Shown here: positions 7,993 through 16,854 of the stretch, piece after piece
Numbering within the stretch: the first letter of the stretch is position 1
How the letters are laid out: each line of letters begins with the position of its first letter
NCBI GenBank assembly: GCA_017614995.1
Contig: JAGAAX010000023.1
Coordinates: 33,953-97,952, forward strand
Source of the DNA: Spirochaetaceae bacterium
GTDB taxonomy: Bacteria > Spirochaetota > Spirochaetia > Treponematales > Treponemataceae
DNA: 64,000 bases
Direction of reading: 5' to 3'
Notes under the pieces: generated by a model
Told to the model about the DNA's origin: nothing
The model's database searches: none
Seen by the model: the letters and a program-made list of their open reading frames with translations, nothing else
Made by a program: the position numbers and the translations under genes

Positions 7993-8672
7993 AAATCCTA
8001 TGTGTCTCTGATCAGATTGATCCTCTGGTATACAGTAATTCAGCAAAAGAGCATTTTAAGGATATAGACATAGTTTTGTGTGCCGGCGATCTGCCAATGG
8101 AATATATTGATTTTATTGTCTCAACATTGAACAAACCGACGTATTTCATATTCGGCAATCACAATCTCAAAGAATTCGGATACTACCACAGAAATGCTGT
8201 ACCGCAAGAAAGCGTAAATGCCTACTATGACAGAAGCCTGCTTTCTTATGCGCATGGCGCGCATTATCTGGGCTTCAAGACCGCAAAGGCAGAGAACAAT
8301 CTGCTTCTAGCCGGTGTATCAGGCTCAATACGCTATAATAAAGGCTTAAACCAATACACAGACAGAGAAATGTTTTTTAAGCTTCTATTGATGATTCCGG
8401 CACTTATTTTGAACAAGCTGAAATACGGGCGTTATCTGGACGTTTTTTTGACGCACACTCCTCCGCTCGATATTCATGACAAGAAAGACCCCTGTCACAG
8501 AGGTTTCAAATGCTACCGCTGGTTTCTTGAGAAATTCAAGCCGGCATATATGATACATGGGCACATTCATTTGTATGACATTCAGGACACAAGAGTTTCT
8601 CAATTTTGTAATACAACGATTATAAATGCGTTCAGCCATTATATTTTAGAGATTGACACTAAGCAGTCTTAA
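7989..8672 (+). CDS. Calcineurin-like metallophosphoesterase
   Basis: A 227-residue metallophosphoesterase. Motifs appear in order: CVSDQID (in place of the usual SDxHG, so the first His is replaced), AGDLP, GNHN at about residue 57, LTHTPP and HGHIH near residue 190. These coordinate a di-metal centre that hydrolyses phosphomono- or diesters. The changed first motif may alter metal 1 binding but the remaining ligands are intact. The ATG overlaps the upstream stop by 4 bp, so it is translationally coupled to the TPR/Mrr-like gene. The substrate is unknown. Confidence 0.8.
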   Translation: MKILCVSDQIDPLVYSNSAKEHFKDIDIVLCAGDLPMEYIDFIVSTLNKPTYFIFGNHNLKEFGYYHRNAVPQESVNAYYDRSLLSYAHGAHYLGFKTAKAENNLLLAGVSGSIRYNKGLNQYTDREMFFKLLLMIPALILNKLKYGRYLDVFLTHTPPLDIHDKKDPCHRGFKCYRWFLEKFKPAYMIHGHIHLYDIQDTRVSQFCNTTIINAFSHYILEIDTKQS

Positions 8673-8721
8673 TGATATTACTTTTCTTCATTTTTAAGAC
8701 GAAGCAAACAAGGAGGGGGCT

Positions 8722-9615
8722 ATGAGCTTACAGGCCCAGACAGAAGAGGATTTTTACAGAGCAAGAAATAAAGCACTTTTTAACGAGATTCAGCATTTCG
8801 TCAACCAGGAAGAAAGCCATCTTCTGTCGTTTAACGACGTAAAGCAGCTGCTTAAACCGCAGAATGAAGTTTATCTTGGAATGCAGGTTGTTCCAATCAA
8901 TTTGATTGCCGGAAGCGAAGGCCGTTATTACGACTTTGACAACCACTTTTTTCCTAAGAACATTCACCTTAAGACAAGATGGGAGCGCATTGACGAAGCA
9001 CATCTGACTGACGTAATTCTTCCGCCTATAAAGCTTTACGAAATCGGCGGGCTTTATTTTGTCCGCGACGGAAACCACCGCGTTTCAGTTGCGCGCTCTA
9101 AGGGCGTAGAATGCATTGACGCAGAAGTTGTAAGCCTTAAAAGTGAGATTAAGCTTAAGCCGGGCATGACTAAGGCAAAAATTCTCAAAGAAGTCATCAA
9201 CTATGAGAAGCGCGTCTTCTACATGGAAACGGCTTTTGGCGACATTACAGACTTCTGGAAGCTTGATTTCTCAACTACAGGCCAATACGACGTAATCTAC
9301 AACCACATTCTGACGCATAAATATTTCATCAATCAGGACAAAACCGAAGAAATTTCTATGCAGGACGCCATTCTTTCGTGGTACGAGAATGTGTACAGCC
9401 CTGTCGTTGCCGTCATAAAAAAGCGCAAAATCATGCGCAAATTCCGGGGCAGAACGACAAGCGACATGTATGTATGGCTTATAAAATACTGGGACGAGCT
9501 AAAGACAAAATTCGGCAGCAACATTGAGCTTGACGACATCGCCGACGGCTTTAAAAGACAGTTCGGAATAGGCTTTTTCCGTAATTTTTTCAAAAATAAA
9601 AAATCAAAATCTTGA
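8722..9615 (+). CDS. ParB/sulfiredoxin-fold domain protein
   Basis: A 297-residue protein with a ParB N-terminal-like (sulfiredoxin-fold) domain at about residues 50-145. The VVPINLIAGS strand and the RDGNHRVSVARSKG signature, equivalent to the ParB GxxRxxA nucleotide-binding box, are visible. The remaining 150 residues are helical and rich in Trp/Tyr/Lys, with no clear helix-turn-helix, so this is not a canonical chromosome-partition ParB. Such proteins often bind CTP or ATP. AGGAGGGGG precedes the ATG closely. It follows the metallophosphoesterase by 49 bp and may share its transcript. Confidence 0.7.
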   Translation: MSLQAQTEEDFYRARNKALFNEIQHFVNQEESHLLSFNDVKQLLKPQNEVYLGMQVVPINLIAGSEGRYYDFDNHFFPKNIHLKTRWERIDEAHLTDVILPPIKLYEIGGLYFVRDGNHRVSVARSKGVECIDAEVVSLKSEIKLKPGMTKAKILKEVINYEKRVFYMETAFGDITDFWKLDFSTTGQYDVIYNHILTHKYFINQDKTEEISMQDAILSWYENVYSPVVAVIKKRKIMRKFRGRTTSDMYVWLIKYWDELKTKFGSNIELDDIADGFKRQFGIGFFRNFFKNKKSKS

Positions 9616-9702
9616 CGACTTACACTATCAGTGGTAAGATTTTTTTAGTGATTAAAAAACAGCAGAATAAGATAAAAGTTATTGCTGCAAAGAGAGATAA
9701 AT

Positions 9703-11349
9703 TTGTTCACACCAAACGTTATTCCTTCTACAGTCGCATTAATTATCGGAATTGCGGGATTATTAATCTTTTCCCTGATAACAATTATAACGAAAAAGAA
9801 AGCTAACGAAGACATCAAATTTGAAATTGCAGCTTGCGTTGCTGTTCTTTTAGGAACAGTTCTGCTTTTTGTTACCCAAAACTTTTTGTTTCTGGGCATT
9901 TCGCTTTTTATTTATTCTGTGCTCGCTTTTTTGGCAAGGAAAAAGCCGGAAGCCGCTGCTGAAACTGTTGCTGAAGAGCCTTTAGAAGAAGTACAGGAAG
10001 AAGAGCCTGTTTATGACCCTGAAGAAGATGCTGAAAAGCAGATGCAGAATGAAGTGCTTAAAGCCGGTAGAGACTTTATGGTTAAGGCTTCTGAGTCTTT
10101 CTCTGACAACGACGGTCTTTTGAACCTTCTTGATACAATCAATAAATCTGTTATAGACATTACAAAATCAGACGGCGGTGCAATCCTGCTGATTGACGAA
10201 TTTGATGATATTATCACCGTAAAGACGTTCACAGGCACGTTTCCACCGCCATATCAGCTTCCTCAGGATTTGCCGCACAAAATTGCTCGTGTTGAGACAA
10301 GCTTTAGATTTGCACAGTTTCCGCTCGGCGAAACAATCTTTGGTATTGCAGCAACAACAGGCAAAGCTGAACTTATTACAGATCCGCTTAATGACAGCCG
10401 CATTTTCCAGAACGAGCCGGAAGATTTCTTAAAGCTCGGAAGCTATATTGTCATTCCGATGATTGTCAAAGGAACAGTTATCGGTGTTCTTGCACTCGCA
10501 AGAAAATTTGAATCGCCAAAGTTCAACGAGACAGATTTTTCTAACGCACAGATTCTTACAGACTTTGCGTCATGTGCAATCCAGAATGTTTTCTCTTATC
10601 AGGAAATTGCAGAACATTCTGAGCTTACAAAAGAATCTGAAATTGCATGTCAGCTTCAGAAAAATATGCACGCCAAGACTTCATTTACTATTCCGGGTGC
10701 ATCTTTCGGCTGTTTCTTTACAGGCACAGAAGGTGTCTGCGGCGACTATTTCGACGTTATTCCATGCCGCAAAGACCGCATAGCCTTTGTTCTTGCAGAC
10801 GTTGCCGGCAAGGGTATGAACTCGCTTATTGTCATGGTCATGATTCGCGCGATTATGCAGCTTGTTGTAAACACACAGAAAACGGCTGCAACAATCCTTA
10901 CATGGACAAACCGCGGCATCACCGGCAAAATCAATATTGACCATTTTGCAAGTCTTGTTCTTGCAAACTACGATTCAGAAAACAAAAAAGTGCAGATTGC
11001 AACGGCAGGTAATGCGCCCGGCTTGATTTATCATGAATCAACTAAAGAAATTGAAGCACTTCAGATTACAAGTGACCCTATTGGTGTTGATAAAGCAACA
11101 GTTTATACAGACATAGAATTCCCGGTTGAACCTGGAGATATTATCGTTCTTTATACGGACGGTCTTGTAGAAGCTGTTGACGCTAACAGCAGGCAATATG
11201 GAGTTGATAATATCAAGCGCCTTATAAAAGAAAATGCAAGCTTAAAGGCAACTGATATATCTACTAAAATTAAAAAGAACTTGAAGGAATTCTGCGGTTC
11301 TGCAAAACAGCATGATGATCAGACTTTGTTAGTCATTAAAATACAGTAA
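9703..11349 (+). CDS. Membrane PP2C-type phosphatase with GAF domain (RsbU/SpoIIE-like)
   Basis: A 548-residue protein. Two membrane helices occupy about residues 9-31 and 45-75, a Glu-rich linker follows, a GAF sensory domain spans about 135-300, and a SpoIIE-type PP2C phosphatase forms the C-terminal 210 residues. Catalytic features are visible: CGDYFD, LADVAGKGMNS, YTDGLVEA and HDDQTLL, which carry the metal-binding aspartates. It should dephosphorylate the downstream STAS protein in a partner-switching pathway. I chose the TTG at 9703 because AGAGAG lies 6 nt upstream; an in-frame TTG at 9682 is the alternative. The STAS and ATPase genes follow. Confidence 0.85.
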   Translation: MFTPNVIPSTVALIIGIAGLLIFSLITIITKKKANEDIKFEIAACVAVLLGTVLLFVTQNFLFLGISLFIYSVLAFLARKKPEAAAETVAEEPLEEVQEEEPVYDPEEDAEKQMQNEVLKAGRDFMVKASESFSDNDGLLNLLDTINKSVIDITKSDGGAILLIDEFDDIITVKTFTGTFPPPYQLPQDLPHKIARVETSFRFAQFPLGETIFGIAATTGKAELITDPLNDSRIFQNEPEDFLKLGSYIVIPMIVKGTVIGVLALARKFESPKFNETDFSNAQILTDFASCAIQNVFSYQEIAEHSELTKESEIACQLQKNMHAKTSFTIPGASFGCFFTGTEGVCGDYFDVIPCRKDRIAFVLADVAGKGMNSLIVMVMIRAIMQLVVNTQKTAATILTWTNRGITGKINIDHFASLVLANYDSENKKVQIATAGNAPGLIYHESTKEIEALQITSDPIGVDKATVYTDIEFPVEPGDIIVLYTDGLVEAVDANSRQYGVDNIKRLIKENASLKATDISTKIKKNLKEFCGSAKQHDDQTLLVIKIQ

Positions 11350-11449
11350 TTTATCATCAGATAATTGTGTACTTTTTTGCTTTACATCTAACAAATTGTG
11401 ATTTATCATATATATTAGAATAATTATGGATTTAATTAGGAGCAAATAA

Positions 11450-11791
11450 ATGGAACTGAAAATCAGGAAAAACGGCGAAGTTTACATCATCGATGTAAAC
11501 GGCGAAATGGATTTGTACAATTCGTATAAACTGAAAGAACTGGTTATGAAGATGCTTGAGAAAAACGTACAGTTTTTCATAATCAATCTTGAACAGGTTG
11601 ATTATATCGACTCGTCTGGAATCGGTGCATTGATCTATATCTGTTCAACAGTTAAAAAAATGAATTTAAAACTCTCAATTGCAAATATTCATGGTTCTGT
11701 TAAGAAGGTTATCGAATTAACAAAACTTATGGGATATTTTCCAATTGCAAACAGTGTTGAAGAAGCACTGCTTCAGGTAAACGAAGACTAA
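11450..11791 (+). CDS. STAS-domain anti-sigma-factor antagonist (RsbV/SpoIIAA-like)
   Basis: A 113-residue single STAS domain. The phosphorylation signature YIDSSGIGAL places the switch serine at Ser56. In this family the unphosphorylated form binds the anti-sigma ATPase and releases its target; the PP2C phosphatase upstream would activate it and the ATPase downstream would inactivate it. AGGAGC precedes the ATG. The length is exactly that of the family. The target of the switch (sigma factor or other) is not encoded in this window. Confidence 0.9.
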   Translation: MELKIRKNGEVYIIDVNGEMDLYNSYKLKELVMKMLEKNVQFFIINLEQVDYIDSSGIGALIYICSTVKKMNLKLSIANIHGSVKKVIELTKLMGYFPIANSVEEALLQVNED

Positions 11792-11821
11792 TAATAACTA
11801 TATAAGATAAAAGAGGAAAAC

Positions 11822-12370
11822 ATGACAAATAAAGAACTTATATCCGATGGAAGTAATCCCCTCTTTGACAAATCTAATATGTTATATAAAGAATTTCCGT
11901 CTGACTTTAGACAAATTCGTTATTTCACATTATTGATTGTTCAGTCTGCACCTCTAGAGATTAAAGAGATTAATCTTCTTGAGCAGCAGATTAGTGAAGT
12001 AATCAAGAATGGTGTAAAGCACGGAAATAACTGTGACATAAATAAAAAAGTTAAAGTATGGTATTCTTTTAGCCCTACCCACGCACACTTGATTGTAGAA
12101 GACGAGGGCGAAGGCTTTAAAGATCTTGAACGTTGGAATGAATTTAACCGCAAGAGACTTGAATGTCTGCACACACAGAATTTTGAAGAATTGTCTTCTT
12201 ATGTTTCTTTCAAAACCAAAAAGAGTGATGAGCATGATGGCGGTAACGCCCTGTTTGCAGCACTTGAATACTGGAACGGCGGTTTTATCTACAATGACAA
12301 GAGAAACGGCGTAGCAATGCTGAAAAAGTTCCAACAGAAGCGTCATGGCGTAGCTATTGACGGCGAATAA
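11822..12370 (+). CDS. Anti-sigma-factor serine kinase-like ATPase (RsbW/SpoIIAB-like)
   Basis: A 182-residue GHKL ATPase. The N-box is EVIKNGVKHGN at about residue 60 and the G1 box is VEDEGEGF at about residue 91. A late glycine-rich HDGGNALFA segment fits the ATP lid. It would phosphorylate the STAS protein encoded 30 bp upstream, completing the three-protein partner switch with the PP2C phosphatase. It is slightly longer than bacterial RsbW, with a loop inserted before the lid. AGAGGAA precedes the ATG, and a strong terminator follows. Confidence 0.8.
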   Translation: MTNKELISDGSNPLFDKSNMLYKEFPSDFRQIRYFTLLIVQSAPLEIKEINLLEQQISEVIKNGVKHGNNCDINKKVKVWYSFSPTHAHLIVEDEGEGFKDLERWNEFNRKRLECLHTQNFEELSSYVSFKTKKSDEHDGGNALFAALEYWNGGFIYNDKRNGVAMLKKFQQKRHGVAIDGE

Positions 12371-12390
12371 GCACAGGCTTCTATTAATCC

Positions 12391-12432
12391 AAAAAGGGCT
12401 GCCCGACTTAAAAAATCAGGCAGCCCTTTTTT
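12391..12432. terminator. Bidirectional intrinsic terminator
   Basis: GGGCTGCC (12396-12403) pairs with GGCAGCCC (12419-12426), flanked by AAAAA on the left and TTTTTT on the right. It can stop both the rightward partner-switch transcript and the leftward cyclase transcript. Confidence 0.85.
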
Positions 12433-12460
12433 ATTATGCAATTCAAAATGTCAAGTCTTT

Positions 12461-15400
12461 TTATTTGAACAAAACCTGTTCAGAAATTGAACCTTTTGCA
12501 ATTAATTCTTTTGCCTTTTCCATTATGATTTCTTTTGCAAGAATTTGATTATTGCAGGCAAATGCATAAGTTTTTAACAGCTCAAGCGCATATTCTGATT
12601 TTTCCAAAACCTCAATTGCTTTATTACATTCGGCTTTTGCTTCTTCTGCTCTGCCGTCAGCCAAAGCAACTGCACTTAATGCGCGGCTGTACAAAGCTTT
12701 TACAAGCTCTGAACCGTCAGCTTCTTTTTTGAGAATCTTTACACCTTTGTCTATGAGCTTCTTCAGTTTGCCTGCTTCAGCTTTGTCAACATTTCCATGT
12801 TTTAGAACACTAAGCAATGCAACAATACCCTCTTCTACAGGCGCAACAAAAAGGTTCATCTTTATCTGGGCTTTGCCATATTCATCAAAGATTTTCTTTG
12901 CATAAATCATGGCATCGTCATAATTACCAGTCATTCTGGCTATATATGCCAAGCTTGAATATGAAATCGCAAGATAAGCATGGTCTTGAACGCATTCACT
13001 GAACAAGATGCCGTCTGCAATTTGAGCACATGCTATTTCAGCAGAAATCTTACCTTGCAGATACTTCATAAACGGAATCAAGCCTAAGGCCCAGCCGATT
13101 GTCATTGCTGAATGATAACGCTGTGACAAAGTTTTCAGAGACTTTGTAATTTCGTAAGACTTTTCCAAATCACAAGTCATAAATGTAACAAGCCCTAAAA
13201 TCGCGGTAACATTCATCAGTTCCCACGGCTCGCGGCTTGATTCATAATATGACTTTGAATGATAAGCCAGAGCGCGTGCCTGATTAAGCTTATCTGTATT
13301 AAGACAATTCAATGCAATGCAAAAATTTGAGAATGCACTGCTTCTTACAGACAACTGTCTGTCTGATAAATCATCAGACTCGTAAATCTTTATAGCGGAG
13401 GCTTTTTTCTCTTTTATTGAGCATATCGCGGCAAAATTGGCAATTGCCGTAATAGCAGCGTCACAATCAGCAAGTCTTAAAGCCTGAACATAATCAGCCA
13501 ATGCAGACCAGTACAATTTTTCGCTTGCGGTTAAGAAATAAGCCTTTGTCAATGTTGTTAAGATTTTAACCCTTGCTTCTGTCTTCTTAAACTTCTTAGA
13601 CTCAGTGTTTATAGCCCTTCTCTTACAGAAAACCAGCATAAGTTTTGACTTCAAGCCCGACATTAACAGTCCTAACGGCTTTTCAGGCATTCTACAGCCA
13701 AGATAAGAAAGCGCAGTTTCGTAATCTTCAATAGCTGTAGAGAACTTGCCCTGCTCCATGCAGCACTTGCCAAGACCATGCCAGGCATTTGCCAGCATAA
13801 GAGGAGATTTTTCCAAAGACAAAACCATATTGAAGGTTTTTACTGCTAAATCGTACTCAGAGTTTTTGCGGTAAGCATTTGCAAGCTTTAAGTAAATGCG
13901 GTTTATATTAATGTCAGTGTCTTTTACTTCACCTGTTTTATAAGCGTCAAGACAGACATTATAATGAGCAATTGAATCTGTTATAGCAGAGCGCTGATAA
14001 GCTTTTTCTGCGGCTTCAAAAGCATAAACGAACACTTTTGAATAATCTTTAGCTTCCTGCGAATGGTATACAAGCCTTTCTACAACAGCCGAAATATTAT
14101 GCTCATAATGTTTTTCAAGATAATCCAATACAGCTGAGTTCAATTCTTTTTTGGTTGCTTCAAGAATTGTATCATAAACTGTATTTCTTACGGTACTGTT
14201 CTTGAATGTACAGATTGGATTTTCTTCTGTTCCGCGGCTTATAATTTTGTTTGTTTCAAAATCAGCAAGAGCCTTGTCCAGTGTTTCATCATCAATTCCG
14301 TCTGGAATTATTTCACGCAAAATAGACGGAAGGAAACCTGTACCGAGAACAGAAGCTGTTTTACAGATAACCTGTTCCTCAAAAGAAAGCGCGTTCAAAC
14401 GTGACAAAATAATTGTCTGAATTGAAGACGGAATCTCGATAGTTTCAACAGATTTTGCAAGCTTATTTCTGCCGTTCTCAGAAACAATCAGCGTATGATT
14501 TTCTTTTAAGTTTCTGACAACATGCTCGATAAAGCATGGATTTCCGGCGGCTGCGGAAACAATTCTGTTGACAAAATCTTCTTCAGGATTTTCGATATTC
14601 AGAAGCGCAAGCAGCAAATTAGTTACAGCTTCTCTGTTGAGCGGCGCAAGGTCAAGCACATCAATGCCGTTTTCTTTATAGAATGCAGTTAGCTGCGGTT
14701 CTGGTCTTGCCAAAGAAACTAAAAGCAGCGGCAAGTCTTTGGCTTCTCTCAAAAGATATTCAAAGAAACCAAGCGAAACAGCATCACTCCACTGCAAATC
14801 TTCAAGAACAAGCACAGCAGGCGCACCGGCAGTAAATACCGAAAGCAGTTTATGCATAAGCTTAAAGAAATGCTGCAATTTTAAGCTCGGCACCATATTG
14901 ATTTCGTCTTTCTTCGGCGAGCTGAATCCCATCATTTCAAGCACATACGGCAGCCATTCAAGCTCTTCTGGGAAAGAAGTCTCAAACAAAGACTGAAGGT
15001 GGTTATATGCTTCTTCGTCTGACAAAAGTTCTGTCAAAGAGATAAGCTGACCAATCAGATTGCGCCACAAAAAGAACGGTGTGGCTTTTTCATACTGATA
15101 ACAATAGCTGTAAATTACAGGCAGATACGGCTGCTGTTTTTCAAGATAAGCTGTACAAGTTTCAACTAAAAATGATTTGCCTATACCGCCGTCACCGACA
15201 AGTGCAATAGCACTCAAAGAACCTTTTGAACTTTTTTCATAGGCTTCAAGAATTATGCTCTTTTCTTTGTCTCGGCCAAAAAGCTCATTCTGCTCTCTTT
15301 CTTTAGGAAGAAGCTGTCTTTTTGAGTCGAATTTGTATACAGTCTGCGGTGTCGAAAAGCCTTTAAGCGGAATCGGCGCAAGTTTTTCAAAAATGCACTT

Positions 15401-16726
15401 TTCTTCGGCTTTCTGCGCAGTTCTGCTGTCTGCAATAAATGTAAAAGGCTCTCTGTCAGCAGCCTTCATCATAAGGCGTGCCGCAAGATTTATGATATTG
15501 CCGACAACAGTAAAGTCTTTGCGCATAGACGCGCCGAACTCACCTGCATAGACAATACCAGAAGCAACACCGGCATTAACAGAAGTTATAAAATCAAGGT
15601 GACGTGAATCCTGCAAAACCTCATCGGCAAAAAGACATGCGGCAGATTCCCTGTCCTCTACAGTTGCAGAAGAAGTTGCGCCGAACAGAATCGGGAATAC
15701 AAGCCCCTTGTCAGATATATCAGGCTGATTGCAGAATACGCCGTATTTCATTGCCTTGTCTTGAAGCATTTCATAAACAGCATTGAAATTGCGGTGGCAT
15801 GTCTCGATTGGAACGCCTTCATTCTGCGAGAAGTTGCCGGCGAATCTAACCATAACACATGTTGCATCGCGGTAATCGCCTGCAAAGCCGTCATACTTGT
15901 TCTTAATCTGCTCGCGAATCATCGGATTCATAAAAGCATAAAGACGCTTATAATACTGCGGCTGCTCAAAAAATTCGTATAAATCCACGTAATCCGGGCG
16001 CGGCACGTTTGCCACAAAATCATCATCAACCGAAGTCATAAGATAAAAACCTGGATTCTGAGGAGCAAACATGTGAGCCATGCCTGCCTGTTCTGCAAGC
16101 TTATAAGCTTCTTCTGTAATCAAAAACTGCTGACCGTCGCAATTCTTTTCGGCGGCAACAGCATCGCGGACAGCTGCGCCTGTAAAGATTGGTGTCACAA
16201 AGCGTGTCAAATCACCCAAGAAAAGCTGTGTATAAGGTCCGACACCAAGTCCGATTTTCGGGTTTAATGCAAAGCCGTTTGAGCTTTCAAGGACTTCGTT
16301 ATAGTTGATGCTTAATTCCCATGTTCTGTACATGGCGGCAAAACTGCGCTTGAAGTTTTCCGCAAGAGTTTCGCCTTCAAGCAGGTCAAAACCAATTAAA
16401 AGAGAATCGCCTGCAAACTGATAAACAGAGCCGGAAAATTCGCGCAAAGATTCTATTATAACTGAATAATAAGAAGAGAAAATGTCCGAAAGCTCACCTA
16501 CATCGCGCTTGTTGTTTACATATTCCGAAACAATGTGTGTAAAACCAACAATATCAAGGTAGGCACAAGTGCCTGTCAAAGGCGTTATTTTTTGGTCAAA
16601 TATACAGCATTCGCTTTGACCGATAAATTTTGCGATTCTGAACGGCACATATCTTGCCATTAAAGGAATTTCGTCTTTATCAATCTTCTCTGCTGTTTCA
16701 AAGCATTTGTTGCAATTTCCGTTCAT
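12461..16726 (-). CDS. Soluble-adenylyl-cyclase-like protein: two cyclase domains, AAA/STAND ATPase, TPR
   Basis: A 1421-residue protein with the plan of class IIIb soluble adenylyl cyclases. Cyclase domain 1 (about residues 40-215) keeps both metal aspartates in YLDIVGFT (Asp58) and FAGDSLL (Asp107). Domain 2 (about 285-470) lacks them (RFAGNF) but keeps the VVGNIINLAARL strand, so it would complete a pseudo-heterodimeric active site. A Walker A (LVGDGGIGKS, about 510) and Walker B-like VLVLEDLQW follow in a STAND-type ATPase, then TPR-like helices from about 880 to the end. Product: cAMP (or cGMP) from the NTP. The N-terminal CxxC (NCNKC) is notable. The ATG at 16726 was chosen because a promoter ends 7 nt before it; an in-frame TTG at 16762 would lie inside the -35 box. 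Confidence 0.85.
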   Translation of the reverse strand: MNGNCNKCFETAEKIDKDEIPLMARYVPFRIAKFIGQSECCIFDQKITPLTGTCAYLDIVGFTHIVSEYVNNKRDVGELSDIFSSYYSVIIESLREFSGSVYQFAGDSLLIGFDLLEGETLAENFKRSFAAMYRTWELSINYNEVLESSNGFALNPKIGLGVGPYTQLFLGDLTRFVTPIFTGAAVRDAVAAEKNCDGQQFLITEEAYKLAEQAGMAHMFAPQNPGFYLMTSVDDDFVANVPRPDYVDLYEFFEQPQYYKRLYAFMNPMIREQIKNKYDGFAGDYRDATCVMVRFAGNFSQNEGVPIETCHRNFNAVYEMLQDKAMKYGVFCNQPDISDKGLVFPILFGATSSATVEDRESAACLFADEVLQDSRHLDFITSVNAGVASGIVYAGEFGASMRKDFTVVGNIINLAARLMMKAADREPFTFIADSRTAQKAEEKCIFEKLAPIPLKGFSTPQTVYKFDSKRQLLPKEREQNELFGRDKEKSIILEAYEKSSKGSLSAIALVGDGGIGKSFLVETCTAYLEKQQPYLPVIYSYCYQYEKATPFFLWRNLIGQLISLTELLSDEEAYNHLQSLFETSFPEELEWLPYVLEMMGFSSPKKDEINMVPSLKLQHFFKLMHKLLSVFTAGAPAVLVLEDLQWSDAVSLGFFEYLLREAKDLPLLLVSLARPEPQLTAFYKENGIDVLDLAPLNREAVTNLLLALLNIENPEEDFVNRIVSAAAGNPCFIEHVVRNLKENHTLIVSENGRNKLAKSVETIEIPSSIQTIILSRLNALSFEEQVICKTASVLGTGFLPSILREIIPDGIDDETLDKALADFETNKIISRGTEENPICTFKNSTVRNTVYDTILEATKKELNSAVLDYLEKHYEHNISAVVERLVYHSQEAKDYSKVFVYAFEAAEKAYQRSAITDSIAHYNVCLDAYKTGEVKDTDININRIYLKLANAYRKNSEYDLAVKTFNMVLSLEKSPLMLANAWHGLGKCCMEQGKFSTAIEDYETALSYLGCRMPEKPLGLLMSGLKSKLMLVFCKRRAINTESKKFKKTEARVKILTTLTKAYFLTASEKLYWSALADYVQALRLADCDAAITAIANFAAICSIKEKKASAIKIYESDDLSDRQLSVRSSAFSNFCIALNCLNTDKLNQARALAYHSKSYYESSREPWELMNVTAILGLVTFMTCDLEKSYEITKSLKTLSQRYHSAMTIGWALGLIPFMKYLQGKISAEIACAQIADGILFSECVQDHAYLAISYSSLAYIARMTGNYDDAMIYAKKIFDEYGKAQIKMNLFVAPVEEGIVALLSVLKHGNVDKAEAGKLKKLIDKGVKILKKEADGSELVKALYSRALSAVALADGRAEEAKAECNKAIEVLEKSEYALELLKTYAFACNNQILAKEIIMEKAKELIAKGSISEQVLFK

Positions 16727-16762
16727 TCTAGATATTATACAAGACTTTTGATAATTCAACAA
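16727..16762 (-). promoter_or_regulatory. Promoter for a probably leaderless cyclase mRNA
   Basis: Reading leftward, TTGTTG at 16762-16757, a 17-nt spacer and a perfect TATAAT at 16739-16734. Seven nucleotides separate the -10 from the ATG at 16726 and there is no Shine-Dalgarno sequence, so the mRNA should begin at the start codon. Confidence 0.6.
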
Positions 16763-16785
16763 GTGATAAAGAGTTACATCATGTA

Positions 16786-16821
16786 AAAAAAATGCAGTCT
16801 GAATATTTGAATTCAGACTGC
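16786..16821 (-). terminator. Intrinsic terminator of the TPR-NHL-VWA gene
   Basis: GCAGTCTGAAT (16794-16804) and ATTCAGACTGC (16811-16821) form a perfect 11-bp stem with a 6-nt loop. On the leftward strand it is followed by ATTTTTTTT, a strong U-tract, and it lies 33 bp after the stop codon at 16855. Confidence 0.9.
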
Positions 16822-16854
16822 ACTTATTTTAGGCTGAAAGCTCTGCTATCTCAA

